Shown here in pieces: positions 30,896-45,800 of a stretch of DNA of 64,000 nucleotides (position 1 is its first letter; every line of letters begins with the position of its first letter). The notes below the pieces were generated by a model. That model worked only from the letters and a program-made list of their open reading frames with translations. It was not told where the DNA came from and searched no databases. This stretch comes from Mesodorylaimus sp. YZB2_4 (Eukaryota; Nematoda; Enoplea; Dorylaimida; Dorylaimidae): assembly GCA_030248295.1 (NCBI GenBank), contig JASANH010001229.1, positions 32,024 to 96,023 of the forward strand, given 5' to 3'. Position numbers and translations under genes: made by a program.

Positions 30896-33806
30896 TGTTC
30901 TTTGACTGAGCTGCTTATGCTATATTTCCTGTGTGTCCCACGATCTTAGTGCGCTGAAGCGTTTAAGTGAGGAATAAACAGTGACAGTGACCCCTCGCAT
31001 GCCCAACGCCTGCGAAGTTCCAAAGCCCGAATCTGCACTGTACGTTCGCAAGAGGTTAGAGGAGGCATCGCTGTTTCGGGCACAGCGTCGAGCGCCCAAT
31101 CGTTTCAAGTTTTTAAAAGTCGCGAATTCTTTAGTGTTATTTGAGCGCTTCTTGAAAGATCAGACCCCCAAATCTGAACGTGAAGACGAAGGGGTGAGCA
31201 ATGATCTTGCTGGTGGCACTGGTCATAGATATATGATTTCGAACGTTTCTTATAATTGTAATCGTGAATTTGCTTAAAAATGTATCACCTACGGAAAGCA
31301 GGTCTTCTAGCAGACAAGAAGTGAATTCATTCTAACATGAAAATCTTCGAAGAAAAACCAGAATGAACTTAGCTTTTTCATCTAATCGTCAATGATCGTG
31401 AGGAGAAAAAATCAAGGCGGCGATTTTGCTAGCCCGCCTGAAGATCTGATACTTTTCACCAGATTATCTGCACTGCTGTAACTATGCGCCTGCCGTGTGT
31501 ACTTTTGGTATCTGAACTGGCTGGCATCTTACTGTAGTCACTTCAGCCTAATAGGACACGCACAAATGCTAGCACGAGGGCGTTTAGTCCCATACAGTCT
31601 CTACAACAGACCAAGAAGACAATAAATGGGCCCCCGTGCAACCCTTGTCCCTCTTATCGCCACTAATTTACAGCACACCAAATTGCCAGAAATCATTAGG
31701 ACAGGAAACGATAATTGCTCATTCGTCATCACGCATGGCAGCGGTAACTTGGCAGCAAAGTGTTTTGAACATGGCCAAATAAGAGCAGAAACAGGCGCTT
31801 CAAATGCCACGCTGCTGCTTCGTATTTCGCCCACCTGCCCCCTTTCTCAAAGGGAATCCTCAAAAGTCACTTTCTAAATTGACAGGTTTTCTTTATGACT
31901 CGTCGTTTACTTTAATTGATGGCCACTTCGGATGCCAGCATGACATCGGCATTGTCGCAGAGTAGTCCAAAAATTATGGGTCGAAAAAGCACTAATCTGC
32001 TGACGTAAGAGTTTTCAACAGAAAGTTAGGTAGAAAAGGCTTATTTTCTTGCCCTGCCACTTTGCCCGTCAACGCTTTTCTGGCTTTGAATCTGAACACA
32101 CGATTCCGGTTTCCGAATTGACCTTTTATTTCCTTTTATGGACTCTGCTTGGTGCATATTCCCTTTCTCGAACGAGTGCTTAGGACGGAAAGCAGAACGT
32201 TAGCTCCACTGGTTTTACTCAACGTCTTATCTTTAAGCCCATTTAATAGAAAAAGCGAATGCTTCTGGTTTGGTACCTTAGGCTTGCCGGGTGTGAGGAC
32301 TAAACTTTCGCACATCATTTTGTCGAATTAGGGCCCGAGCGCGTTTCAATTTGGTATACGGGGCAGTTTGGTGGCGGTCGGGTGCCTGGCTTTAAATGGA
32401 GAGTTGGTGATCGATGATCGAATTAGCGATTTAGGAAAACGGGCGCCAATGACTACGCCTGGGGGCCTTATTGGCTCGTCTGGCATTCTTGGGAGGCAGG
32501 GCTGCGCGGAGGGCGAGGTTTTATCATAGTCCGGCTTTGGGGGGTTCGAGTCGGCATTGCGAGATCAGTGGAGCGATGGAGAGGGGAGGAGGAGAGGAGG
32601 GCGTTATTATTGGACTAGAAAAGCAACCGTCGTCCGAGAGCCGAGTCCCGTAGTGGCGCCTTTTTCCAAACGACCGTTCGCTTCCTAATCGGGGGCAGTC
32701 AGAAAAACGACTTAGGCGGTTCCTCGACGCTTCGAGCCGCCGCTCGAGCTGCCAACTAGGAAAAGACGAAGCTGGCGAGAAGAAGAGTGGCAATCGAACT
32801 CGCTTCGTTTCAGTTATAATTTACGTTCTAGCTCGGCCGGGTGGCCGGCCTGCAGCGAGAAAACGTTTTGGGCGACGGACACCAGTTTAGCGGATATCAA
32901 ACATCGATCGAGCTATCCGCCCACCGGGGTACCGTGATTAGCGTTTTAAGACGCATTACGGTAAGAGGCCCGGTCGATGCCTCTTTCGCGCTGCCCAGAC
33001 CTCGGCTTTTGTGCGCGGAGCCAAGGGCGACAGGGTCTCGTCTCTCGGTCACCTGTCGTGGCACACACCTGCGCGTCTCGTCTACAAGCTGTTCTCGCCC
33101 TATTGCATAATTGATTAGGCTGGACATGTATATTTCAACCGGCCTGCTAGCTGGCTCCAGTCAACGAATAGATGGAGCGAGCCGGCTTAATCCGCCTTGG
33201 TTGTCCGACCTAATGCTATTACGCTCCTTCTCTTATGAGGCATCGGGCGCTAAGCGGCGCCGATAAGCTGCCGCATCCGCCGCCCCTCGTTCCTCGAAAA
33301 TGTCCTTACTCTTTCTCCTTCAATCACGCAACACGAAACGACCAGCCCTACCTACTCTCTCGCCCCCGGCTGCCCGTACTAGCTACTCTGACATAACATA
33401 AGACCCGAAATGGCCGCTTCTTCGCCTCAATTAGCCGCCTTGAGAGAGGCCCCGCCCCGAGGTCGAACGACGACCAAGACTGCATGGCAGCGAGCAAATT
33501 ACTCTTCGACAGCAGTTCAAGCAAGACGCTTCTTGGAAACTTTTCTTCACAAGTCTCCTTATCGTACTCGCTCGCACTCCCGACCCCACCTTCGGCCTTG
33601 GTCTCATGCCAACTTTTGAAACCTTCTCTCTCGCTTTAGAACTTAGCCAAAAGGCTTCCAATTACATCAACCTGATCAGTAGCTTTGTTCTAGGTTCCTA
33701 TTTCCCGTCGACTGATACTCGCCAGTATGCCCTTCTTTCCCAGCGTCATTCATCGAGCACGAGTTCGGACGACGTGACCGACCCTCCCGCACTCGGACTC
33801 GATACT
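30896..33806. other. Intergenic and GC-rich region upstream of GABA-B receptor
   Basis: No gene is supported from 30896 to about 32400. From about 32460 to 33800 the base composition becomes GC-rich with pyrimidine tracts, and it leads straight into the first coding exon at 33807. It probably contains the promoter and 5' UTR. An upstream in-frame ATG at 33606 exists, but its extra 67 residues precede a good signal peptide and so are less likely to be coding. Confidence 0.4.
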
Positions 33807-36800
33807 ATGCACAGTGACAGTACGGGGGTGCGCTGTCGTACTCTCCTGCCTCTGCTGGCCTACGTCATCTGCGCCTGTCATTATCGATGCGTATCGGGCT
33901 TCCGATCGCTGGGCAATTGCCCCGATCGACACGCCTGGGCCAAATCGATCACCCCTCATCGAACTCTGGTCTTGGGTGCTTTATTTCCCGGCGACGATCT
34001 CTTGCCAAGCCTGCAACCGGCCATCACTTTGGCCAGAATGGATATAAACAGGGACAAATGCGTATTAACCCATTACGAATTGGAAGTCCCGAGCAGCGAC
34101 ACGGGGGTGAGTACTCGCCTATTATTACCCTCTGTGTCCTCTCCTTGTCTCATAACTTCCTCCCCTTCCCCTTGTCCTTCACCGGCCATCGCTAATCGTT
34201 TCCAATTTCCTATATTGCATCATGAAATGAGCCCGAGCTCACCAACGGGCATCAACAGGCGAGATGGCATAAATTATTGAAAACGCCGTCTCATCTAGCT
34301 CCCTTTCATTCCACCATGCCGTGACTAAAGAGCATACAGTATTATCAAATTTCTAGGCACCCACTCGCATTTCAAATTTACATAAAACACACGAAAGAGT
34401 AGAATGAGTTTTGAAAACAGAATTTTCCACTACCTTTTAGAAAAATATACTTTCGAATAACAAAATTTTTCCAATTTTTATATAAAATTTTCCATAAATT
34501 TCAATGCTCTTTTTTTGAGATCATCAATTCGTGCTGTTAGGTTTTCTCTCGGGTACAGAATCCATATTTCCTTCTAGTTTTTGGCCCGGTATCTTTCCAC
34601 TTTTTTCTTCTTGCTCCAAGTCCGTTTGGGGAATTTGCAACAAGTTGCGAAATTGAGCATGGGCCATCGAAAAACGCCTCCGTTCACTATCGTTATGTAT
34701 TAGGGCTATTGCCTATGAAATATGTTCTGAACATGTACACCATACTCGAGGGATGCTTAGTCCGCACCGAAAAGAACTTCTTCAATTTCCGACCTACTTT
34801 CTTCTCAAAGTCTCTTGGAATTTTTAGAAATGCGTCAGAGTTAAGCAAAGAATAATGTTTCTCGATGCACACTTGCAAAAAGTGTATTTATGGTGGTTTG
34901 CCTTGTTGTAAGTCGATTAAGTCGAGTTGGTCAATTTCTCTCGTCTGACTCGGATGCATAGATGAATCTCGTGTTCAATCAGTAGGAAGCCATGGTGGTC
35001 CAACTCGTAATTATTGGACGCGTCAAACCATGTTTCCCTCGTCTCGACCCCCCTGCTTGTGCGAAAGATGGCGGGTGTCGCGAAAGGCGGCGGTTTAGTT
35101 ATTCTTTTCGAGCATATAACCAAGAACAAATGACATGAAAAACTTAGATTGGCGTTGATTAATGAGCTCGCGTACTATGCTCACACACCCAAAGGGCAAA
35201 TATACGCCGTTTAATCCTCGAGTGAAATTCTTTTTTCCTCGAATAAAAATCCACCCATAGCAATCTACAAAGCTTTCAAATGCCTCTCCTTCAATAACAC
35301 GCCAATTCTTTGAATGCGCTGAAAAAAACATTGCAAACAGTCAACTCGAGGGGACGTATAAAGAAACAGTTGAGTGCACATTCTTGCCAAAACTGATCAT
35401 CTGGGATCGACTTTACACTTTACACTAGGCTCATTCGATAGAATGACACACATTGCGGACACAGTCCCCACATCCACCCCTTTTTTGAATTGATTTTGTG
35501 AGAGCGTGTGACAAGGGCCATTGTGTGAACACGAGCGGTCCTCCGTAACATTGACCATACGACACGTGCACATTGTCCCGGACGAGCACTCTTCCGCTCG
35601 TCCGCTCCTGGACACTCGAATTGCGTATGTACTCGCCACTTATCTTTCCCAATCACGACACGCCCCTCCTTCCATTCTTACCAAAAAAGGAAAGAATGAC
35701 AGTTTTACGTCAGGCCTAGAGACGACGAATATTGGCTCTGAGCTCCACCCACGTCCTCTCGGTGCATTTACTTTTCTTTAGTCGATAAAAGTAGGAAATA
35801 TAGGACATGATCAGTTGTGTGTTCCTGGTCCGAGCTACCAAAGACGGATGCTAATCCATGAATGGACTGAGTAACATGTTTTTCTTAGTCTTATAGGTCA
35901 CGGCCTAATTTCTTATGCATAATCAGGACATACATGCTTGATTAATTTATTAAGCTAAAAAACTAATGTAAGCATGGGTTTTCTTGACAAGAATGATTTT
36001 ATCAGATTTTACAAGTGGAAGGTGTTTTCTTGAGCGAGTATTTTGCTTCCTTCTTTCACCTAGTCGAGCGTAATGTCCTCGGAGTACTACCTAAGTTGGC
36101 ACGTAGACATTCATTTTGTTGAACAATAGCCAAACTTCGACAGGCTAATTGTTCTCTGAGCCATCTTTTGTGACTTTTGCTTGGCTTCAAATCGAACATT
36201 TCTAGCCTATTAGCTGACAGGTTGTTGAAAATTCATGTTCCTAATGAACGTGTACCCTAAGCCATAAAAGCTCTTTCAACGTCAACTTGTCTTTCACTCC
36301 ACTGCCTATATATGTGCTGTATCAAAAAGAGAATGGCCATTAGCCCGTGTCCAAACCGGCGCTACTTTGCTCTTGCAGCTATGTTGGACGGAGGGGGGGG
36401 GGGGGGAGGCGAGATCATAAAAACCAAACGAAGCCATTGCTCGTCCTAAAAGAGGGCCTCGAAGAGGAAATGTCGATGGCAAGGAGGAAGCCAACATCAG
36501 GCGCCCTCCACCGAGACTCGAGCCAGCTCGAACGGGCCCCGCTTCTAGTCAAGACCTCCTTAGGGCCTTCCGAAATTAAGCGGATATTGAAGCCGTCCTA
36601 TAAACGCAGCGTTCCAAATAGCTCCCGCCAGACTTTGGGACGTTTATCGCGACGTCCGTGGTAAGGCGTCGTTTCGAGGTGACAAGCGAACGTGGCCCAC
36701 TGCTTATCTTGCTCGCACCCCCCGTCATCTGATATCGACCATATCTAACTTAGCACATACAACCATTGTTACAAGCTACTCCTTCCTGCTCCTCTTCAAC

Positions 36801-39800
36801 CAATCGCTAGAGGCACCGAAAGCACGAAATTATTGATGCGCATCATTCTTACTTGCTTCCCCGCCTCCCATCCACTTCGATTTTTATATTTGTATCATCT
36901 TCCAATACACACTCGAGGAGAAGCCCGAGCCTCGCTTACGTCGCACACTCGTTCAAGCAAGGCGAAAGAGAAAATGAGTTTAAAAAAAACCAAACGTTAA
37001 CCTACTTTTGGGAAATATTAAAAGCTAGAATACGTAAAAAGCTGCAACTTTTTATTCCATTCCCTTAGCATGCATGTACGAGTCGTGTGCTGGCACGGAA
37101 AACGCCAATATGGGCATCCGTCGTTCACCCGAATCCCGCAGTGTGCATGCGCATAATGGTGCAGGGACCCGCTAATTGACCGCCTACCTTGCAATGTCGT
37201 CACGCGTGGAAGAGATTCTTCAACCGAGACCTGACTTTGCACAGACTAGACACTTTGCACAGACTACTTTGCGCGGACTACACAATCTACAGTATACGAG
37301 TACTAGACAATGCCCGCAGGATAGATCATGCGAGTACACTCTGTGCGCTCACCTGCCCTGTGTGGTGAAGGGAGCACACATGCGATAAGGCAGGTGGTAG
37401 CAGAACTGTTCTATGCTGCGGATGGACACAGCACAGCCTGACTGGCTGTTCCTTTTTATTGTTGCAGTGCAAGGCGTCGAAAGGTATGAAAGCATTGTTT
37501 TCCATGATGCACGATGCGCCGAAGAAGGTGGCCTTATTCGGTGGCGCGTGTACAGCCGTCAATGAACCTGTCGCATCGGCTGCTAGATTTTGGAATATCA
37601 CTCAGGTAAGTGGCACCTGTCGAGTGCAGACTAGGACAGTACGTTGCAGTTTCTGGTCTCGTTGGGTTTGCCTTGTTGTTCTGTTAGTCGTGCGGCCTGA
37701 AGCCTATTTTCAGGGTGTTACCGATAAACCCAAGAAAATTAGGGTTTTCTCCTTGCATGAACTTGGTAGAAGATAATGACAGATTCTTATAGCTTCCAGG
37801 AAGCCCGTAATGCTAGGATAGGAGTGCACTGATGCAAGCCATGAGTACTCTACTGAAAGCATTTAAGGCCGAGGCTACTCAATAGCCATGGGGTACAGAG
37901 AGTGCTGTACATTATTGGGAGATCACACAACACTCTCAGGTTCAGGGAAAACAGAGGCGGCTGAAAAGGGTCCCTCAGTCCCGAACCCACCAGGACCCCC
38001 TGAATATGTTTCGGGTGCCCACAATGGGTAACCCGCAGGGGAATATCAGGCCTTTATTACAGCTTACGGCACAGCTCAGTAAAAGTACAGGCTAACGCAG
38101 CCTTCCCTAGGTTACACTGTTGCTGTCACATTCGCCCACTAGACCTCAACTGCACCATAAAAGGAAATAGGCGAAAGTTTAGTTAATGAGGACATGACAT
38201 TTTCAGTAAAATTTGCGACCGCAACGAAATTGAGTGTGGGTGATTTGTCTTCTTTTTTCTCAAATAGCTCTCCTATTACGAGACTCATCCAAAATTCTCA
38301 ATGGGTGCCGATAGTCAGGAAATGTATCGTACATTTTATCGGATCGTACCCGGCGTACTAAATGAGCAAATGGCTCAAATAAGTTTCGTTAAACGATTCG
38401 GATGGAAACGTTTTGGAATGGTGGCCCAAAAGGACGATGAACGTTATAATTTACCGCACGAAAAATATGTGAATAAGTTAGAATTGAAAGAAAAATTTAC
38501 GATTGCTGCATCGACTGGATTCTCTTCTAAGAAACCCAATTATGCTTTAGCCTTGAGTAAACTCAAAGTAAGTCACATTTGCCTAAACCGCGCTCTTATC
38601 GGATTCATTGTTTTCATGTTTCCCGTGCGTTTAAACTTTCCCTGTTCTTTGTACTGCGGCGTCGGACAAACGTCCTGCCTGATTATGGCTGAGAATTTCA
38701 CTGCTCCATGATCTAACACTTCAACCATAAATTTCCAATGGAATTTTATGGTTCGAGGGCCATGTTTAAAGACATGAAACGCACGGCTAACCAAAACAGT
38801 AGAATCAATAGAGGGTACACAAATCTGGCATCTTTTACAGAATGAAAGCGCTCGTATAATAATTGGTGATTTCAACATGACTTACGCTGGTGCCATTTTT
38901 TGTGAAGCGTACAAACAAAAATTGACTGGTGATCGTCACGTGTGGATGTTATCTGGTCAACATGCACGTATTTCTGTAAACGAAGCTGCCAAGGGCCATT
39001 GCCAACCGAGTGAACTAGCCGAGGCATTAGAAGGCCATTTCGTCTTCGAGTTCGCACCAATTCGTATGGATAAGCCAAAACATGGGCACTTGAAGATTGG
39101 TCCTGCATTGGTAAGTGGAGTGTAGACGAGAGACAAGGTGGTGGGGGTCGACCGAGGACCCGATGCGTTGTTGGTCTGTCCTGGTAGAGGCTCACGGGGA
39201 GTTGCGACTGGTGCCCTTTCAAATAAGCCTACCAAACCTGGCCTATACTTGTGACATACCTGGGTGGTAGTTGAACCCTCAGACGACTTACGCCTAGCAA
39301 CAAGCCGGCCCCTAATACTGCAGGCTGCACCCACCACTCTCCCCGCAGGATGTGACACCACCTCACCCTCCCGCTACTGACAGATGAAGACTGAGGGAGG
39401 ATCCAGTTTCAGGACGTCACCCTTTACACCAAGCAATACGAGGCCATGTGCAAAAAGCAGAAACCGCACTGTGATAAGGATAACCCATTCCATGCTTACG
39501 CCTATGACGGCATCTGGGCACTGGCCTTAGCCATCGATTCGGCCATTCTGCACATTTGGAAGACGGAACATCGTTTCTTCGATCCAGACAAGGACTTGAA
39601 CGATTATGGCAAGTGGAGTGCATTGCTGACCAGTGCTCTAGAGAACAATACATTCGAGGGCGTCACGGTAAGGCGCCGGTCAACGAACCCACTTACAAGG
39701 GATGCAGGGTGTGCCTTTCAGGGCAAAGTGCAATTCGATAGTAACAACGAGCGGTTGGGTCGTATTCGAATAGTTCAGTATCGCCACGGAAATTACGTCG

Positions 39801-42800
39801 TGGTGGGCGAATACGATGCTACGTCGGACTCGTTAATGATGTACGATACTGTCCCCAATCTGTTCTTCTGGACAAGTAAGTTGCCAATGACGTCATTCCG
39901 TTTGATAAGCACCATCGAGAGACTCCTTTTAGTCGACCACAAACCACCACCGGATGCCGTCAGGCGGGATACAGAAATGGAATATATCGATTTTTCTGTC
40001 TTTTGCGTCATGTGCGCCTTGACGTCGTTCGGAATGCTTTTAGCACTGGGCTTCCTCGCTACCAATGTCTATTTTCGGAGTCATAGGTAAGTAGCCATTT
40101 CTTGGCGGACTTTATGTGGTCCTCGGGGGTTGATAAGCTTATCATTTAGCATTTTAATTAGGTATAGGGCATTACATTTCATCTCATATTTTGCACATGC
40201 GTCATCGCGGCTTCATGTTTTCCCTCTTCATTCAGTTCTTCGTAATGAAAAGGAAGCCATACTCCCAGATTCTACATGCGTTATCACGCGCTTATCAGCT
40301 TATCACTCATGTCCTTTATGCTTTCATCACACCTTATCAGCTACCCGTAGGTTTAATCATTTGTTTTCACTCATTACCTTATCAGTTGCAACATGTGCTT
40401 ATCACCAGCACGTCCTATCACTATCTTATCGCACCTACACTAGACAGCCAGCTAACGATGTCAACCTTAGTCGGTCGTTTACTTTCTCTGGTGTGCGTAT
40501 CATGGTAACAATGTAGATGTCCAATAATACTCCCTGCTTCTTATCACAGCTCAGCTGATGTTGTTTTCTTTTAGGTTCATCAAAATGTCAAGCCCCAACA
40601 TAAACAACCTGATCATCGTTGGCTCTATCCTCACTTACATCAGCGTTGTGCTAATCGGCATCGATACTCGTATGGCCAACAATGTCACTTACAATGTGCT
40701 ATGCACAGTAAGCACACCCCCCCCCCCAGCACTGCTTATGTTGAAGTTTGCGACCTTTTTAGGCAAAAGTTGGCATCCTTAGCGTTGGATTCTCGCTAGC
40801 TTTTGGCTCTATGTTTAGCAAAACTTGGAGAGTGCATTCGATTTTTACCAACATCAAACTCAATAAGAAGGTATGCTCTGTTTTCCTGGATTTACTGCTT
40901 AGATCAGTTGTGATCAGATCAGACACCTGGTCTCTGATCATATCTGCTATCTCTTTGGCTTCTGTTCATCTGAGCTAGTCTGATCAGACTCCTGACCAGA
41001 TAATCGAAGCCCTGAGGTGGTCTGATCAGTTGGCACCTGATCACTTGATCAGTCATCAACCTGATCACAATCGATTTCCCTATTTTAGGCAATCAAAGAT
41101 TACAAATTGTTTCTCATTGTCTTTGCTCTTTTTCTCGTCGACACTATCATATTGGCTGTTTGGATATTCGTGTCGCCTTTGAGCAGGCACGAAGGGGATT
41201 TATTAACAGAAGTAAATCACCTTTATTGACCCCCTGCGTCCACGGCAAGATTCCTTCTGATTTCAGACCCGAGCAGATCAAAATCTTATCATCACTCGCC
41301 GACGAGAATATTGCGCCAGTGATCACATGACCATATTTCAGGGTTTACTTTTTGGATATAAGGGAATCTTATTGGTAATTATCGATTGATTGATCAAGCG
41401 ATCAGATATCGATTTTTGTCGCAATTTTAGATATTGGGTTGCTTTTTGGCTTGGGAGACGCGTCACGTGAACGTGCCGGCATTGAACGACAGCAAGTACA
41501 TCGGCATGTCAGTCTACAACGTGGTCCTTATGTGCGCATTGGGCGTGGCTATTTTATTCATTCTCGAATCGAATGTCAACGCGTCCTACGTCCTTATCTC
41601 CTTATTTATCATATTTTGCACCACACTGACCTTGTGTCTCGTCTTCGTGCCTAAAGTAAGTGAATGCACAGCTAATGTACTAGTAGGCTGCTAATCCAGA
41701 GCCCTGGGTTCGAGCCCCAGCAGATCCATTTCTTTATGTCTGTGAAACTCAAGTCTGCAAGAAAGTTTGAAAAAGCGAGTAGATACTTTGGTGAATTTCC
41801 CATCCATCGACTCCGTTAGAATGTCTTATGCTGGCGCGAGAATGCTAGTCGGCCAACGAGTGCATCAAGGGGATGAGATGCGACTGTTTGGTCCCAAGCT
41901 AATCGCATGATGGTTGCAAGGCTCGCAGATGGATAAGTCCCAGTGCTGGCACTGCTGCCAGCCTAGATCTTATCAAATGCAGTCATTAGACGTTTCTCTC
42001 CAGTGACTCATCCATCACGTCACCTCTGTGCAGCCCTCCTGTACAAGTGACTGGAATAAATTGCTCCTAAAATAACTTTCCTCTGCCTTAACCGAAATAA
42101 ATTGGTTAGTTTGTTTGTGAGCATGGACACCGCCAGTCCTGAATCCATTTCATTTTTCGAGGTAAGAAGGGTGTCAAAATGAAATTGCCTTTATAAAATA
42201 TGGTCCCTGGCCCAGCGGTATCGAATGCCCTTAGGACCATTCAAAATAAACCCACGCACTTTTACTGAAAATGCCAGACGCGATGGGATTTTAGTCAATT
42301 TTTACACGAAACAACTTTTCCCCTTCGAGAAAAGTCTATCAAAACAAGATTCCTTGTCTTAGATCGTGGAACTAGCACGGAATCCAAAAGGGACTGGGGG
42401 CGACCGTCGGTACAGACAAGCCATGATGAAATCGGTTGGAGCCGAGAGGAAGTTATCCGAAGGTGAACAAGAAACACATCGGGAACAGCTAGTTCGATCC
42501 GAACAAGATAATCAAGTTTGGAGGAAAATGTTAGAAGATGTAAGAGCATACAAATTCGGTTTGGAATCGAGCCACATAAGTTTCCTATTTTAATTTTTAG
42601 AAAGCCATGGAAATTGCCGAATTGCTCAAACGCCTGCAGGAATATGGCGATTATGTCGCCGAATTATCCAGTCTTCCCAAAGGTAATTACACCAAAATTA
42701 CCTTCTCTATTTGCTTGCCCTTATCGAATAAAAAAATTTTGGAACGAATTATACTAATTTTTAGAAAATACGAGTCAATTCTCGCATAGTTCAGTTCCGG

Positions 42801-45800
42801 ATGATCCTTTCGGAGGCGTCTACCTCGGACCTTCGGGCCCGTCCTTTGCTCAGAAACAACAACAACAAGAAGAGCAAGCGCAGCAGCAACAGCAAGGACA
42901 ACAGCAGGCGCCCGTGAAGTCGCTCAAAACACCAGCAGTCGATGATGTATCCGAAACAACGTCGTTATTGCAGTGAGTATCTTACGATTAGTCGGACAAA
43001 ATATGAAACTGTTGGTGCGCGTTCAAACGCTGCAGATGGAACGCCACTCGGGCGTCAGACAGGCAAACTCTAGGACAGTGGCAATTAATTTTGAGGCTAT
43101 ACCATCATTAACAGATAATGGTGCGAGGAAGCCCAGCTCGCGGCCTCTCCCTCTCGAGTGGATGTAAGCAATGACCCAACAAGCACTTGAAAATCAATGC
43201 GCGGGAAATTCAAATCTTTAGAGTTCGTCTTGTGGCAAGAATTCACTACTGGAGTACAGTATGACTGTCTTCTGACCACTAAATACAGTGTGCTGCAGAA
43301 TTCGGGTCCTAGGTCGATCCTCCTGTACCGATGTAGTGAGTGCTCTCTAACAGCATTTTCTGCTCACGTCAACCAACTTCTTGTGGATATGCTGTTTGTG
43401 CAGTAATCGCAAGAGGCCACATGGCTTACGATTAGTAGTTCCAGATTTCAAGTATTTGGTTCTACATGAATGTCATACGCAAAACAAAGGTTGGCGGGAA
43501 TTCAAATGGCTCTCTGTAACTTACCAGTCAGGTAGATCTCTCCCCTCCGGTCCAGTATCATCCTTGGACGCTGGTGCTGGCACACGATGCCCTCGGTGGA
43601 GGTTTTCCTAGTGTGGACGCGCGCTTTAATCGCCTCGCGACCTCGCCGGTATACCGAAAAGCCTATACCACTGCAATGCATTGGCAGCGTCCCTTTCCCT
43701 CCCCCATTTCTCGTGCTGAGGCTGGATTTCTGTGAATCGAGTATTGGCACATGGAATGGGCGTGGGTGAGGGACGCCTTCAACGCATTAGATAGACTTTT
43801 TGGTATACCGGGAACTATCCTAGCACCGTTCCTTTGAAGGAATGCCAGATCGCCAGCGCGAGAATCGCTCTATGACCAGCGAGATTGATGGGGATATCTC
43901 CGCTGGCTCTTATCTGTTTCTCACATTACATGTTATCAGCTGCATATAGTATCGTAGTTTTGCCGCGGAGATCACCAAAACAGCATCATCACGATACAAA
44001 ATCGATCATCGCTGCAAAGCTTCACCTCGAACAACTAGTCACAAACAAAAGGATTATACTGTTTCAGTATCACTAATTGCTAAAAAAAGGTTTTATCGCG
44101 CTCAAATATTCCCCTCTCTCTCTCTCGTCGCCTGTTTATTCGTCATGTCGCTTGGTGTCAGTGACTGGCTTGACACGCTAAACAATAGCATGTGAAGGGG
44201 CAATCGATCCAAAGTCTATAGCCATTGGAGGATGAAGTTATTTGTTGTCGGGCGGCCCTGACTGCTTCTGATTTCCATATCGTCGATGAATGCGGGCAAT
44301 CTATGCGCAAGTGCAACTCTGATCGAGGGAAGCCCTTAAACTTGCGCAACATCTCCAACGGGGCCTTGACTGTTGTCATGTCTGAGATGTCATTGATCTG
44401 CAGTCTTGTCACCATCGGACAATATCGCACGAAAGCAACGATGATCGATCGTTCGATTGTGTTGACACACAGGTGGACACGTTCTAGACGACCATACTTG
44501 GCCAAAAAAAGTGACCGAAATCAATAGGCGGGTTTGATTTATGCATATCACGCCAGAATTCGAATTCCCGCAAATGGACTAACTTGGCCAGAGCCCTAAT
44601 TCCACATTCGGTGACCTCGTCCGCGCTGGAAGAACGCCAGACCTGTAACGCTAATCGTTCCAACAGCTCGCAACAAGTCGACAGAATGCAGAAGAGGCGG
44701 TCAGTGATTTGTCGTTGATCAGACAGTTCCAGATCGCGCAGAAAACGCATCTTTTGCAGATTTGGCACATATTCGAACATCAGTAATAAAAAGCTCAACG
44801 ACGACAATTTGAAGGACCTAAGCGTTGACGCCATGCCCACAAAATCATTGAGATATTGATCTTCTCCATGAACGATACAGTCAAGTCTGCTAGAGTCGGA
44901 TTACTTTGAACCAACTTGTGCACGATGCTTTTGGCGCAGTGCTCAAATTCCAAATGTTCTATTTTCTCGCACTTCACATCGAACATGATGTGTTCCAATG
45001 AGTTCAGGACGAGCACTTTGAGATTCGGGCTGGAGAACTTCACCGCGCCACCTTCCGTGTGCATTAGGTGCATTTTCTTCAGGTTCGGACAATTCTGCGC
45101 CAACTCGCGGATGAAGCTACTTCGGCACTTTTTCATGTCTACGCTCTTTAGCTTCTCGCACCTGACGTCGAAAACGAGATCGCTAGAATAAAAAATGACG
45201 AGTTCTCGCAAGTTTGGGCAATTGGCTAGAAATTGGTTGAAGCAATTGTTCTCGACCTCTCGTGACCCACGATCGGAGACTCGGCCACTGGGTCGTCGAG
45301 AGCAAGAGAGTGCATTCGAAGGGAATCAAATCAGTTTTCAGTATTTAAAATTTTTTGAGCACATTGCCAGTACCTTGACTGTTATTCGATCCGAATATTA
45401 CTAAAACCATGCATTTTGAAGTCGACCTCTTCTGTATATCGAATGGCCCACATTGAAATCCTTCGAGATCGGCGACTGACACGACCCAAACGGATGCGCA
45501 TTTTGAACGGAAGGGGTCTAAAAATGGTGAGCCAAACGTGATCGGGAAGTCGGAGAAAATTGACTCGAGGTTTCCGATGGAAGATCCTCATCTACATTTC
45601 GAGCATTCTGAACTTAGTGATGGGAGGAATGTGCAGTGACGACAGGATTGAAGCAAATTCACATTGAGTAGACAGCGATCGGGATGACATACAGATACAT
45701 TGATACATTACCGCACACAGGGAAGCTTTTGTTAATAGTGTACAGAATAGGTCGGTTGTTTCTTACAGCAGGCTCTCCACCTGGACACTGGGTATGGGTC

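Noticed and set aside
33606-33806. Earlier in-frame ATG for GABBR2
   Set aside because: It would place 67 polar residues before the hydrophobic signal peptide; the ATG at 33807 gives a conventional secreted start.
41685-41731. Functional Ser tRNA
   Set aside because: Anticodon-like and T-arm-like parts only; no acceptor stem or variable arm.
43197-43770. Short open frames in the GABBR2 intron
   Set aside because: No domain, splice or codon support.
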